This document shows positions 52,427 through 61,111 of a stretch of 64,000 bases of DNA, piece by piece; the first letter of the stretch is position 1, and each line of letters starts with the position of its first letter. The notes under the pieces are model-generated. The model was given only the letters and a program-made list of their open reading frames with translations. It was not told the DNA's origin and ran no database searches. The position numbers and the translations under genes are program-made. The DNA comes from Polynucleobacter corsicus. GTDB taxonomy: Bacteria > Pseudomonadota > Gammaproteobacteria > Burkholderiales > Burkholderiaceae. Location of the stretch: assembly GCF_018688255.1 (NCBI RefSeq), contig NZ_CP061314.1, positions 930,001 to 994,000 on the forward strand, in the 5' to 3' direction.

Positions 52427-52597
52427 GCCCTAAGTGTAAGAGAAATCCTTTTTACCAAAAACTGATGCATAAATCTATAAATAAATTTGAATTGTCAACA
52501 ATGATTTACGTACATTTTTGTTGATGGCGAATGCTCATAAATTAAGCAAGCTAGGTCACTCTATACAAATCTAAGACTTACGAAAACTTTTGGGTAT
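52427..52597. other. AT-rich intergenic region with 30-bp dyad
   Basis: There is no coding frame here. A dyad TCAACAA (52495-52501)/TTGTTGA (52518-52524) is centred exactly on TACGTA (52507-52512). A minus-strand TTGACA (the complement of 52493-52498) overlaps its left arm and may be the -35 box of the Nudix gene, so the dyad could be an operator. The neighbouring DnaA boxes follow directly. Confidence 0.4.
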
Positions 52598-52620
52598 TTA
52601 TCCACAAAGGCTGTGGATAA
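52598..52620. promoter_or_regulatory. Inverted pair of perfect DnaA boxes
   Basis: TTATCCACA (52598-52606) and TGTGGATAA (52612-52620) both match the DnaA-box consensus exactly, in inverted orientation with 5 bases between them. A third near match, TTATCCACC, lies at 52758-52766. The pair also folds into a 9-bp hairpin 15 bases past the tRNA-Arg 3' end, so a terminator or processing role is the alternative, although no T-run follows. Confidence 0.6.
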
Positions 52621-52635
52621 GTTCTGATTGGGAAG

Positions 52636-52710
52636 TGGTCCCGCCGACAGGAATCGAACCTGTATCCCACGCTTAGGAGGCATGTGCACTATCCATTGTG
52701 CTACGGCAAG
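52636..52710 (-). tRNA. tRNA-Arg(CCU)
   Basis: On the minus strand, acceptor CTTGCCG pairs with CGGCGGG (two G-U pairs), then A and an encoded CCA. D stem GCAC/GTGC, anticodon stem CATGC/GCGTG with loop CTCCTAA (anticodon CCT), and T loop TTCGATT follow. The two wobble pairs in the acceptor are unusual but pairing is complete. Confidence 0.9.
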
Positions 52711-52768
52711 ATTAAAAAATAAAACGTTTTATAAAAAAGATACTAGTGCAAGCTACATTATCCACCGA

Positions 52769-52903
52769 TTACCAGCCACACAGCGCCCACACTTGATTGG
52801 TGATTGCGACTGTCAACTCTGGCGCAAAGTACGCGCAGAAAATAATTCCCAATATCGCTGCCAATAGGGTGTATGAGACGAAGCGCGAAATAGAAATATG
52901 CAT
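52769..52903 (-). CDS. Possible 44-aa membrane micro-protein
   Basis: A complete frame whose main feature is one hydrophobic helix (about 8-28, YTLLAAILGIIFCAYF). It begins 7 bases after the MFS stop codon, so it could be translated by coupling; no Shine-Dalgarno is visible. It may be a real single-pass micro-protein or a chance frame. I do not recognise it. Confidence 0.4.
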   Translation of the reverse strand: MHISISRFVSYTLLAAILGIIFCAYFAPELTVAITNQVWALCGW

Positions 52904-52910
52904 TAAAAAA

Positions 52911-54146
52911 TTAAGCAGTAGCCAGGCGTGCAATTGCCCGCTCTTTTACTGGAAAATTAATTAAGAATGCAAACACACCTAAGGCAATCGCAATATTCCA
53001 AACGATCAGATAGGAGCCGGTGCGATCAAACAGGTAGCCTCCAAAATAAGCCCCGCAGAAGCTGCCCAGTTGATGGGAGAAGAATACGAGACCAGAGAGC
53101 ATTGAGAGGTACTTCACGCCAAAAATCTGTGCAACGATGGCATTGGTTAATGGGATGGTGGAGAGCCATAAGAAGCCCATGATGGCTGCAAAGATGTAGG
53201 TAGTCGTTGGGCTCAGGGGCAGATAAACAAAAGCGATGATCGCTACAGATCTGCTGATATAGATGCCTGATAAAAGGTAGCGCTTCGGAAAGCGTTGCCC
53301 CAAGATTCCGGCGGCATAGGTTCCAAAAATATTGAATAGACCAATTAAAGCTAGGGCGGTAGTCGCTACAAAAGGTGCACCAACATCAGGGTACAGCTTG
53401 GATAAATCTTTTAGGTAAGGTGCTAAATGAACCGCAATAAATACCACCTGAAATCCGCAAACAAAATATCCCAAAGTAATCAATCTTAAGCTGGGGTTAC
53501 CCATCGCTTCTTTTAAGGCTTCTTTGATGGTTTGATTGCTACCTTGCTGCATATTCGCAGCATTGGGTTCGCGCAACATAAACGCAATCGGAATCATGAG
53601 GCTTGCCATGAGCGCTAATACGAGTAACGCATCATTGGCACCAAAGTTTGATAGTAAGCCTTGCTCAACTGGAATCATTAAAAATTGTCCGAATGATCCA
53701 GCTGCTGCAGTGATGCCCATTGCCCACACTCTTTTTTCAGGAGCAACATTGCGACCTAAGATGCCATACACCACGCTATAGGTGGTTGCAGTTTGTGCAA
53801 GACCGATTAGCAATCCGCCCGCAAATGCAAAACTCAGTGCATCGGTAGAGACCGCCATACCGGCTAAACCGAGTGCATACAGTGCACCCCCAGCAATCAT
53901 GATTTTGAGTGCACCGTAACGATCAGCCAATGCCCCTGTGATAGGTTGAACGGCACCCCAAATTAAATTTTGCAATGCCATAGTCAGAGCAAAAGTTTCT
54001 CGCCCCCAACCATTGGCAGAGGTAATAGGTAAGTTAAAGAGACCGAATCCATGGCGTATACCCATGGAAAAAGTCACCATCAGCCCGCCAAAGACCAGCA
54101 GATTCTTCAGTGTGAGGATGTTAGATGGTCTAGATTGGGTTGTCAT
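52911..54146 (-). CDS. MFS transporter
   Basis: Major facilitator protein of about 411 aa with 12 predicted membrane segments and the MFS loop GALADRYGALKIM between segments 2 and 3. It resembles the oxalate/formate antiporter and monocarboxylate-type group (SMGIRHGFGLFNLPITSANG in segment 1). The frame opens at 54206, inside the upstream gene; ATG 54146 gives MTTQSRPSNILTLKN and avoids the overlap. It lies 26 bases after the reductase gene, which could act on the same compound. Confidence 0.85.
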   Translation of the reverse strand: MTTQSRPSNILTLKNLLVFGGLMVTFSMGIRHGFGLFNLPITSANGWGRETFALTMALQNLIWGAVQPITGALADRYGALKIMIAGGALYALGLAGMAVSTDALSFAFAGGLLIGLAQTATTYSVVYGILGRNVAPEKRVWAMGITAAAGSFGQFLMIPVEQGLLSNFGANDALLVLALMASLMIPIAFMLREPNAANMQQGSNQTIKEALKEAMGNPSLRLITLGYFVCGFQVVFIAVHLAPYLKDLSKLYPDVGAPFVATTALALIGLFNIFGTYAAGILGQRFPKRYLLSGIYISRSVAIIAFVYLPLSPTTTYIFAAIMGFLWLSTIPLTNAIVAQIFGVKYLSMLSGLVFFSHQLGSFCGAYFGGYLFDRTGSYLIVWNIAIALGVFAFLINFPVKERAIARLATA

Positions 54147-54172
54147 TGATGTTTTTTCTGGATGTCCAGCGC

Positions 54173-55162
54173 TTAGGATAGCTTGATTATTTGTTTGCCC
54201 AAACACCTGCCCTCCAGCAGATCAATCAGGGTCTGAGGTGCGTTTTGCAGGTTTTCAGTGATTTTTTCATACACCTGGATCTTTTGTTCAGCTATGAGGT
54301 CTATTAATTGCTTTTGGATCTCTCGCCAGCGAGCGACATGATCAGAGACGATAAATCCCTGAATTAACATGCGATTGGCTAGCAAGGTGCGCAGATTGAT
54401 GCTGTGGAGCTGCTCTTCAAGTCCTTCGGCAATCAGTCCACAGATGGCAATGCGGGAGTAGGGGTTCATTTGAGGAGTCAGACTGTCAAATAGGGTGCCC
54501 CCAACATTCTCAAACAACCCATCGATACCATTGGGGGCGTATTTATTGAAGTTGCTAAGCCAATTGCAGTGCTGATAGGACAGGCAGTAATCAAAATTCA
54601 ATGCATCCTGCACATAAGCGCACTTTTCCTCAGGGCCTGCAATTCCAATGATATGAGCCCCCTGTAGTTTGGCAAGTTGGCCAGCGACACTCCCTACGGA
54701 ACCTGCGGCAGAGGTAACGAGGATGGTTTCACCGGCCTTGGGCTTACAAATATCGATCATCCCAATCCAGGCAGTGATCCCAGGCATTCCTGCGGCTCCC
54801 AAAGGCCAGGTTTCCGAAAATGGAATCTCAGGAATAAGCTTGATCGCAGAGCAATTCATGACGGCATGGGTTTGCCATCCCAGCATGCCAATGACTTTAT
54901 CTCCCGTTTTAAATTGATCGGATTGGGAGTCTATGACAATTCCAATGCCTTCGCCCATGACAACATCGCCAAGCGCCATTGAGGGTGCATATGATTTGCG
55001 CTCAGTCATTCTGCCGCGCACATAGGGATCCAGAGAAAGCCATTGATTTAAAACCAGGACTTGGCCGCTCCTGAGAGGCTCTATATCGGCGTCAATGCAT
55101 TCAAAGTTATCTTGTGTTACGGTTTGATTTGGCCTGTTACGCAGAATAATTTTTGTATTCAT
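54173..55162 (-). CDS. NADP-dependent oxidoreductase (zinc-free MDR, CurA/PTGR-like)
   Basis: Medium-chain reductase of about 329 aa of the leukotriene B4 dehydrogenase/CurA type, reducing activated C=C bonds with NADPH. Features: WLSLDPYVRGRM (N-terminal signature), ILVTSAAGSVGSVAGQLAKL (nucleotide-binding motif, about 142-161), GLFENVGG, and no zinc-ligand cysteines. A TTG at 55192 could extend it; the ATG at 55162 gives MNTKIILRNRPN, a normal start. The substrate is unknown. Confidence 0.87.
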   Translation of the reverse strand: MNTKIILRNRPNQTVTQDNFECIDADIEPLRSGQVLVLNQWLSLDPYVRGRMTERKSYAPSMALGDVVMGEGIGIVIDSQSDQFKTGDKVIGMLGWQTHAVMNCSAIKLIPEIPFSETWPLGAAGMPGITAWIGMIDICKPKAGETILVTSAAGSVGSVAGQLAKLQGAHIIGIAGPEEKCAYVQDALNFDYCLSYQHCNWLSNFNKYAPNGIDGLFENVGGTLFDSLTPQMNPYSRIAICGLIAEGLEEQLHSINLRTLLANRMLIQGFIVSDHVARWREIQKQLIDLIAEQKIQVYEKITENLQNAPQTLIDLLEGRCLGKQIIKLS

Positions 55163-55311
55163 TTTTGATTGCAAAATTTTCTTCGTATCCAATAATTAAC
55201 ACCTTGGTAAAGCAATACCTGCCTAGGGTTTTTACTGATTGGTGGGGTCAAAACACTTTTTAAATTAATGAGCAATTTTGCCACCTACAAGATTCTTTGG
55301 AGTATTTATTT

Positions 55312-56793
55312 ATGTCAGCAGTAAATCACATTAGTTCGTTATTGAAAGATAAAAATCTCCTGAAGGGTGATGCATTTATCGGCGGTAAATGGCTTCAAGC
55401 TAAATCTGGCAAAGTTTTCTCAGTAACCAATCCTGCAACTGGCGAAGAAATCGCTCAGGTTCCCAATCTCGATGTTGCTGATGCACTAGACGCTATTGCA
55501 TTAGCTGAAACTGCATTTACGCAATGGCGCACAAAAACTGGTAAGGAGCGCGCTGCAGTGATGCGCAAGTGGTTTGACTTAATTACTGAGCATACCGAAG
55601 ATCTTGGGATCATCATGTCATTGGAGCAGGGTAAGCCTTTGACTGAAGCTAAAGGCGAGATTCATTATGGATCCTCCTTTATTGAGTGGTTTGCTGAAGA
55701 GGCAAAACGGGTAACCGGCGCCATTCCTAGTTCAACCTGGGAAGACAAGCGTTTGATGGTGCTAAAGCAACCCATCGGAGTTTGTGTAGCGATTACTCCT
55801 TGGAACTTCCCGAGCGCCATGATTACTAGAAAAGTATCTCCAGCACTGGCAGCTGGTTGTTCTATTGTCATCAAGCCTGCTGAACAAACACCGTTGTCAG
55901 CATTGGCATTGGCTGAACTCGCTTCGCGTGCAGGTGTCCCTGATGGGGTGATCAATATTTTGACTGCGGATGCTCATAATTCCATCGCAATTGGTAAAGC
56001 ACTTTGCGATTCTCAAGTGGTGAAGCATCTTTCGTTCACTGGATCTACTGAGGTTGGTAAGTTGCTAATGATGCAGTGCGCCCCAACAGTGAAAAAGATT
56101 GCCCTTGAGTTGGGTGGTCATGCGCCATTTATTGTTTTTGAAGATGCCAACATTGACAATGCTGTTGCTGGAGCCATGTTTGCTAAGTACCGCAATGCTG
56201 GCCAAGCTTGTGTTGCAGCCAATCGCTTTTATGTGCATAAAAAAGTTCACGACGAATTTGTTGAAAAGTTTGCCGCAGCCACTAAAGGACTCAAAGTGGG
56301 TCATGGTTTAGAGCCTGGGGTGACTCAAGGACCATTGATTGATGAGCATGCACTAGCTAAAGTCCAGAGGCATATTGCGGATGCAGTTGCTAATGGAGCG
56401 ACCTTAGTTACCGGTGGCAAGTCTTCTGAACGAGGCGGTACTTTTTTTGAGCCTACCATTTTGGCTAATGTAAGTAATTCCATGCTGGTGGTAACTGAAG
56501 AAACCTTTGGACCAGTTGCCCCAGTCATTCCTTTTGAATCTGATGAAGAGGTTGTCAAGCTCGCCAATAACAGCCAGTTTGGATTGGCTTCTTATTTCTA
56601 TAGCCGTGATATCGGTCGCATCTGGAAAGTTGCTGAGGCTCTGGAGTTCGGCATGGTCGGTGTCAATACAGGCCTGTTTTCTAACGAGGTTGCTCCATTT
56701 GGCGGCGTCAAGCAATCCGGCTTAGGTAGAGAGGGTAGCTCTTGGGGTATTGATGAATACCTTGAGATGAAGTACGTCTGCGTAGGCCTATAG
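55312..56793 (+). CDS. gabD: Succinate-semialdehyde dehydrogenase (NADP+)
   Basis: Aldehyde dehydrogenase of 493 aa of the GabD type, oxidising succinate semialdehyde to succinate. Key residues: TPWNFPSAMITRK (cofactor site), FTGSTEVGK, the general base Glu in ELGGHAPFIVFEDA, and nucleophile Cys300 in NAGQACVAANRFYV. GVNTGLFSNEVAPFGGVKQS is the GabD C-terminal signature. TGGAG lies upstream of ATG 55312; a start at 55297 is less likely. The next gene, a Bug receptor, follows by 26 bases. Confidence 0.92.
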   Translation: MSAVNHISSLLKDKNLLKGDAFIGGKWLQAKSGKVFSVTNPATGEEIAQVPNLDVADALDAIALAETAFTQWRTKTGKERAAVMRKWFDLITEHTEDLGIIMSLEQGKPLTEAKGEIHYGSSFIEWFAEEAKRVTGAIPSSTWEDKRLMVLKQPIGVCVAITPWNFPSAMITRKVSPALAAGCSIVIKPAEQTPLSALALAELASRAGVPDGVINILTADAHNSIAIGKALCDSQVVKHLSFTGSTEVGKLLMMQCAPTVKKIALELGGHAPFIVFEDANIDNAVAGAMFAKYRNAGQACVAANRFYVHKKVHDEFVEKFAAATKGLKVGHGLEPGVTQGPLIDEHALAKVQRHIADAVANGATLVTGGKSSERGGTFFEPTILANVSNSMLVVTEETFGPVAPVIPFESDEEVVKLANNSQFGLASYFYSRDIGRIWKVAEALEFGMVGVNTGLFSNEVAPFGGVKQSGLGREGSSWGIDEYLEMKYVCVGL

Positions 56794-56819
56794 AAAAAAT
56801 AGTTGGAGGAGACAAATTA

Positions 56820-57827
56820 ATGCATTCCAAGAAAAAAGAAAAAATCGGAATCTTATTAGGCTGTTTGTTTGCTGCAATATTGTTGTTTAGCCAGGGCGCC
56901 TCTGGCCAGTCAGCGTCTGCAGAAGAGTCTTGGCCTAACAGACCCATTTCCATGATCATTCCATTTCCGCCAGGTGGGGTTGCCACGGTTGTAGGCAGGC
57001 CCATTGCTGATGGCATGGCTAAAAATCTTGAAAAGCCGATCATCATGGAAAACAAACCTGGTGCAGGTGGCGGAATCGGTAACGCCTATGTAGCAAAAGC
57101 AAAGCCAGATGGTTATAACGTATTGTTTGCCATGTCCTCTGTTTCAACCATTCCAGAGACAGATAAGATTGCTGGCAAAACGGCTTCATATGCTACCAAC
57201 CAGCTCAGACCAATTGGTCGCATTACCTCTGATCCATTAGTGATTGTGGTGAAGAATGATGCTCCATGGAAAACCATGGCAGAGTTTGTTGCTGATGCCA
57301 AAAAGAATCCTGGTAAATACAATTTCAGCTCTTCTGGTAACTATGGAACCATGCAGTTGCCAATGGAGATGCTAAAAACAAATCAGAATATTTTCGTTGT
57401 TCATATTCCCTATGGTGGTGCTGGCCCTGCTGTGCTGGCGGTACTCAGTGGAGAGGTTGATATTGTTGCTAGTGGTCCATCAACGGTGGTTCAAAACGTC
57501 AAGGCTGGAAAGCTGAGGGCCTTAGCGCACACTGGATCGGGCAGGATGGCTGCACTACCAGATGTGCCATCTCTGAAAGAACTCGGAATCCCCGTTGAAT
57601 ACAATCAATGGACTGGGATTTTCGTACCGAAGAGTACGCCTGAGCCGATTGTCAAAAAGTATCGTGATGCATTGCGAGTTGCTGTTAGTGACAATTCCAT
57701 TCGCTCAACCATTGGCAATGCAGGAAGTCCAATCGACTATCTTGACGAACCTGAATTCCAAACCTTTTGGGATAAGGACATTGCCAAGATGAATGAAGTA
57801 GTTAGAAAAATTGGCAAGCTCGATTAG
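56820..57827 (+). CDS. Bug-family tripartite tricarboxylate transporter substrate-binding protein
   Basis: Third TctC/Bug-type receptor (335 aa): signal peptide IGILLGCLFAAILLFSQGAS, ligand loop WPNRPISMIIPFPPGGVATV, then ENKPGAGGGIGNAYV and PYGGAGPAVLAVLSGEVDIV. GGAGG precedes the ATG. It lies directly behind gabD and ends convergent with the CoA-transferase gene, overlapping by 4 bases. Co-transcription with gabD suggests a ligand that feeds into succinate semialdehyde or a similar aldehyde (inference). Confidence 0.9.
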   Translation: MHSKKKEKIGILLGCLFAAILLFSQGASGQSASAEESWPNRPISMIIPFPPGGVATVVGRPIADGMAKNLEKPIIMENKPGAGGGIGNAYVAKAKPDGYNVLFAMSSVSTIPETDKIAGKTASYATNQLRPIGRITSDPLVIVVKNDAPWKTMAEFVADAKKNPGKYNFSSSGNYGTMQLPMEMLKTNQNIFVVHIPYGGAGPAVLAVLSGEVDIVASGPSTVVQNVKAGKLRALAHTGSGRMAALPDVPSLKELGIPVEYNQWTGIFVPKSTPEPIVKKYRDALRVAVSDNSIRSTIGNAGSPIDYLDEPEFQTFWDKDIAKMNEVVRKIGKLD

Positions 57828-59044
57828 ATCGAACCATTCTCTCTCAGTAAATCGATATCCTGCGCGCTAAGACCCAGTCTCTCGCGTAGGATCTCATCAG
57901 TATGTTGTCCCAAGGTTGGGGGTGCCATTCTGACTTCTACAGGCGTTTTTGAGAGTCGCATTGGGCTCGCTACCAACTTCATGCTGCCAGTCGTGGGATG
58001 GGGCACATTTATTTGAATATCACGGGCTTTGACCTGTTCATTTTCAAATACTTCCTGGAAATTATTAATTGGTCCGCAGGGTACATTTGCTTTCTCAAGC
58101 AATGCAATCCACTCTGCCTTAGTTTTCTTTCTTGTCATTTCCTCTAGCAGAGGCACTAGCTGTTCGCGGTGTTTTACTCGCATTGGATTCTCTGAATACA
58201 GAGGGTTGTCGGCTAAATGGGCTTCATCGCCTGCTGTCACAAACTGCCTAAATTGACCGTTATTACCGGCTGCAACAATCATCCAGCCATCTGAAGTGGG
58301 AAGTGTTTGATAAGGCACTATCGTTGGCGATGCATTACCCCAACGTTTGGGGATTTCATCAGAACATAAATAGGCGCTAGCTACATTTGCCATGACTGCT
58401 ATTTGCGTATCCAAGAGGGCCAAGTCAATGTATTGACCTTCGCCAGTATGGTTTTTATGGGCAATGGCCGCCAAAATGGAGGTGGTGGCGTACATCCCGG
58501 TAAAGATATCGGCAATTGCAACCCCAGCTTTTTGTGGGCTTGCCCCCGGAAAGCCGTCCGCCTCACCGGTAACGCTCATGAAGCCACCCATTCCTTGGAC
58601 AATAAAATCGTATCCAGGGCGTTTTGAGTATGGCCCAAATTGCCCGAATCCAGTAATTGAGCAGTAAATGAGATCGGGCTTCACTTTGATTAAGCTCTCG
58701 TAATCTAGCCCGTACTGAGCCAGTTGTCCAACTTTGTAGTTCTCAATGACTACATCGGACTCTTTTGCAAGCTGGCGAATGATTTCTTGGCCCTCAGGCT
58801 TGCTAATATCGACCGTAATGGAGCGTTTATTACGGTTAATGGATATGAAATACGCACTTTCAGCCGTATCTTTGCCATTTTGATCTCTGGCAAAAGGAGG
58901 GCCCCAGTGCCGTGTATCGTCACCCTCACCAGGTTTTTCAACCTTAATGACGTCTGCACCGAGGTCGGCGAGATTTTGAGTGCACCACGGGCCGGCAAGC
59001 ACACGGCTGAGGTCTAAAACGCGAATATGACTTAAGGCTCCCAT
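57824..59044 (-). CDS. CaiB/BaiF-family CoA-transferase
   Basis: Class III CoA-transferase of 406 aa. The family opening is IRVLDLSRVLAGPWCTQNLA, INRNKRSITVDISKPEGQ follows, and the catalytic Asp179 lies in KAGVAIADIFTGMYA. It forms an acyl-CoA from a free acid using succinyl-CoA or a similar donor. The C-terminal domain with GPINNFQEVFENEQV is typical. The substrate is not deducible. It overlaps the Bug gene tail-to-tail and is divergent from parE. Confidence 0.9.
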   Translation of the reverse strand: MGALSHIRVLDLSRVLAGPWCTQNLADLGADVIKVEKPGEGDDTRHWGPPFARDQNGKDTAESAYFISINRNKRSITVDISKPEGQEIIRQLAKESDVVIENYKVGQLAQYGLDYESLIKVKPDLIYCSITGFGQFGPYSKRPGYDFIVQGMGGFMSVTGEADGFPGASPQKAGVAIADIFTGMYATTSILAAIAHKNHTGEGQYIDLALLDTQIAVMANVASAYLCSDEIPKRWGNASPTIVPYQTLPTSDGWMIVAAGNNGQFRQFVTAGDEAHLADNPLYSENPMRVKHREQLVPLLEEMTRKKTKAEWIALLEKANVPCGPINNFQEVFENEQVKARDIQINVPHPTTGSMKLVASPMRLSKTPVEVRMAPPTLGQHTDEILRERLGLSAQDIDLLRENGSI

Positions 59045-59122
59045 CCTGCAATTTTGGCATGAAAAAAAGGGTAATTCAGGAAAATTCAGGTTTTCCTTCA
59101 GACATGACTACAATTTGCGCGC

Positions 59123-61111
59123 ATGGCTACCCGTAAAACATCCGAATACAGCGAATCATCGATTCAAGTCCTAAAAGGGCTTGAACCCGTCCGTCAGCGG
59201 CCGGGAATGTACACCCGTACTGATAATCCCTTGCACATCATTCAGGAGGTGCTAGATAACGCTTCTGACGAGGCACTAGGCGGGTTTGGCAAGCACATCA
59301 TTGTGACTTTGCATACCGATAGCAGTGTGAGCGTGGAGGATGATGGCCGCGGTATTCCAGTGGGAATGCACCCAACTGAGAAGCTCCCGGTAGTAGAAAT
59401 TGTCTTCACCCAGCTTCATGCTGGCGGTAAATTCGAAAAAGGCTCCGGTGGTGCGTATGCCTTCTCTGGTGGTTTGCATGGTGTTGGTGTCTCTGTTACC
59501 AATGCGCTATCCAAGCGTCTAGAAGTTACCGTCTGGCGTGAGGGTCAAGTTTCCACATTGGCCTTTGCTGATGGCAGGGTGATTGAAAAGCTCAAAACCA
59601 GCGCCGCTGGCAAAGAGGATAAGTCTCACGGTACGCGTGTACGTGCATGGCCTGATGGCAAGTACTTTGATAACGCAGTCATCCCCATGCCTGAACTCAT
59701 TCGTTTATTACGCTCTAAGGCAGTCTTATTGCCAGGCGTAAAAGTGACCCTGATTCAAGAAAAGTCTGGCGAGAGCCAAACTTGGCAATATGCCCAAGGA
59801 TTGCGCGGCTACTTAAATGAAGCAATGGCTCAAGCAGGTCATGGCGCAGAAGTGATTCCTCCGTTTGAGGGTGAGCAATACGCTACCGGTAATGGAGATG
59901 ACGATTCCTTTGCTGAAGGCGAGGGCGCAGCCTGGGTTGTTACCTGGACTGAAGATGGTGCGCCTGTGCGTGAGAGTTATGTGAACTTGATTCCGACTCC
60001 TGCAGGTGGAACGCATGAAAGTGGTCTACGTGAAGGCCTCTTTAATGCCGTCAAAGGTTTTATTGAGATGCATGCTTTGCAACCTAAAGGTGTCAAGTTG
60101 ATGCCTGAGGATGTCTTTGCGCGCGCTTCATTTATTTTGTCCGCCAAGGTACTAGATCCACAATTTCAGGGGCAAATTAAAGAGCGCCTGAATTCTAGAG
60201 ACGCAGTGCGCTTAGTTTCTGGCTACGCTAAATCCGCATTAGAGCTTTGGCTTAATGAGCACGTTGACTACGGACGTAAATTAGCAGACTTAGTGATTAA
60301 GCAAGCCCAAGCAAGAACCCGTGCCGGCCAAAAAGTAGAGAAGAAAAAATCCTCCGGCGTGGCAGTTCTCCCAGGAAAGTTGACTGATTGTGAGAGCGAA
60401 GATATCAGCCTGAATGAAATTTTCCTTGTTGAGGGAGATTCAGCGGGTGGCTCAGCCAAGATGGGGCGCAATAAAGAATATCAAGCGATTCTGCCTTTGC
60501 GTGGCAAGGTTCTCAATACCTGGGAAGCTGAGCGCGATCGCTTATTTGCCAATAATGAAGTACATGACATTGCAGTTGCCATCGGTGTTGATCCACATGG
60601 TGCTAATGACACGCCGGATTTATCAAACTTACGTTACGGCAAGGTGTGCATCCTGTCCGATGCGGACGTCGATGGCGCGCATATTCAAGTACTGCTACTC
60701 ACCTTGTTCTACAAGCATTTCCCAAAGTTAATTGAACTGGGGCATATTCATATTTCTCGGCCACCTTTATTTAGAGTGGATGCGCCAGCGCGTGGCAAAA
60801 AACCAGCGCAAAAGATTTACGCACTAGATGCAAGCGAACTACAAGCAATTGAAGACAAGTTACGTAAAGACGGTGTCAAGGAGTCTGCTTGGCAGATTTC
60901 TCGCTTTAAAGGTTTGGGGGAGATGAGTGCTGAACAGCTGTGGGATACCACCTTAAATCCTGATACGCGTCGCCTCTTACCGGTGACCTTGGGCGCATGG
61001 ACAGAAGATGAAACAGTTAAAACAATGGATATGTTGATGGGTAAATCCGAGTCCGGGGCGCGTCGTGATTGGTTAGAAGAGCGCGGCAACGAAGTAGAGG
61101 CAGACATCTAA
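59123..61111 (+). CDS. parE: DNA topoisomerase IV subunit B
   Basis: ATPase subunit of topoisomerase IV, which decatenates daughter chromosomes. The GHKL ATPase includes EVLDNASDEALGGFG, DDGRGIPVGMHP and SGGLHGVGVSVTNALS. The TOPRIM domain has LVEGDSAGGSAKMGRNK, LPLRGKVLN and LSDADVDGAHIQVLL. The length of 662 aa fits ParE (GyrB would be about 800 aa or more with an insert). The parC start overlaps its stop codon (TAATG). Confidence 0.95.
   Translation: MATRKTSEYSESSIQVLKGLEPVRQRPGMYTRTDNPLHIIQEVLDNASDEALGGFGKHIIVTLHTDSSVSVEDDGRGIPVGMHPTEKLPVVEIVFTQLHAGGKFEKGSGGAYAFSGGLHGVGVSVTNALSKRLEVTVWREGQVSTLAFADGRVIEKLKTSAAGKEDKSHGTRVRAWPDGKYFDNAVIPMPELIRLLRSKAVLLPGVKVTLIQEKSGESQTWQYAQGLRGYLNEAMAQAGHGAEVIPPFEGEQYATGNGDDDSFAEGEGAAWVVTWTEDGAPVRESYVNLIPTPAGGTHESGLREGLFNAVKGFIEMHALQPKGVKLMPEDVFARASFILSAKVLDPQFQGQIKERLNSRDAVRLVSGYAKSALELWLNEHVDYGRKLADLVIKQAQARTRAGQKVEKKKSSGVAVLPGKLTDCESEDISLNEIFLVEGDSAGGSAKMGRNKEYQAILPLRGKVLNTWEAERDRLFANNEVHDIAVAIGVDPHGANDTPDLSNLRYGKVCILSDADVDGAHIQVLLLTLFYKHFPKLIELGHIHISRPPLFRVDAPARGKKPAQKIYALDASELQAIEDKLRKDGVKESAWQISRFKGLGEMSAEQLWDTTLNPDTRRLLPVTLGAWTEDETVKTMDMLMGKSESGARRDWLEERGNEVEADI

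Noticed and set aside
52598..52620. Chromosome replication origin
   Set aside because: DnaA boxes alone are not oriC: no dnaA, dnaN, gyrB or rpmH nearby and only two perfect boxes, so a titration or regulatory site is the most I can claim.
59123..61111. GyrB instead of ParE
   Set aside because: Length of 662 aa and the immediate parC partner fit topoisomerase IV.
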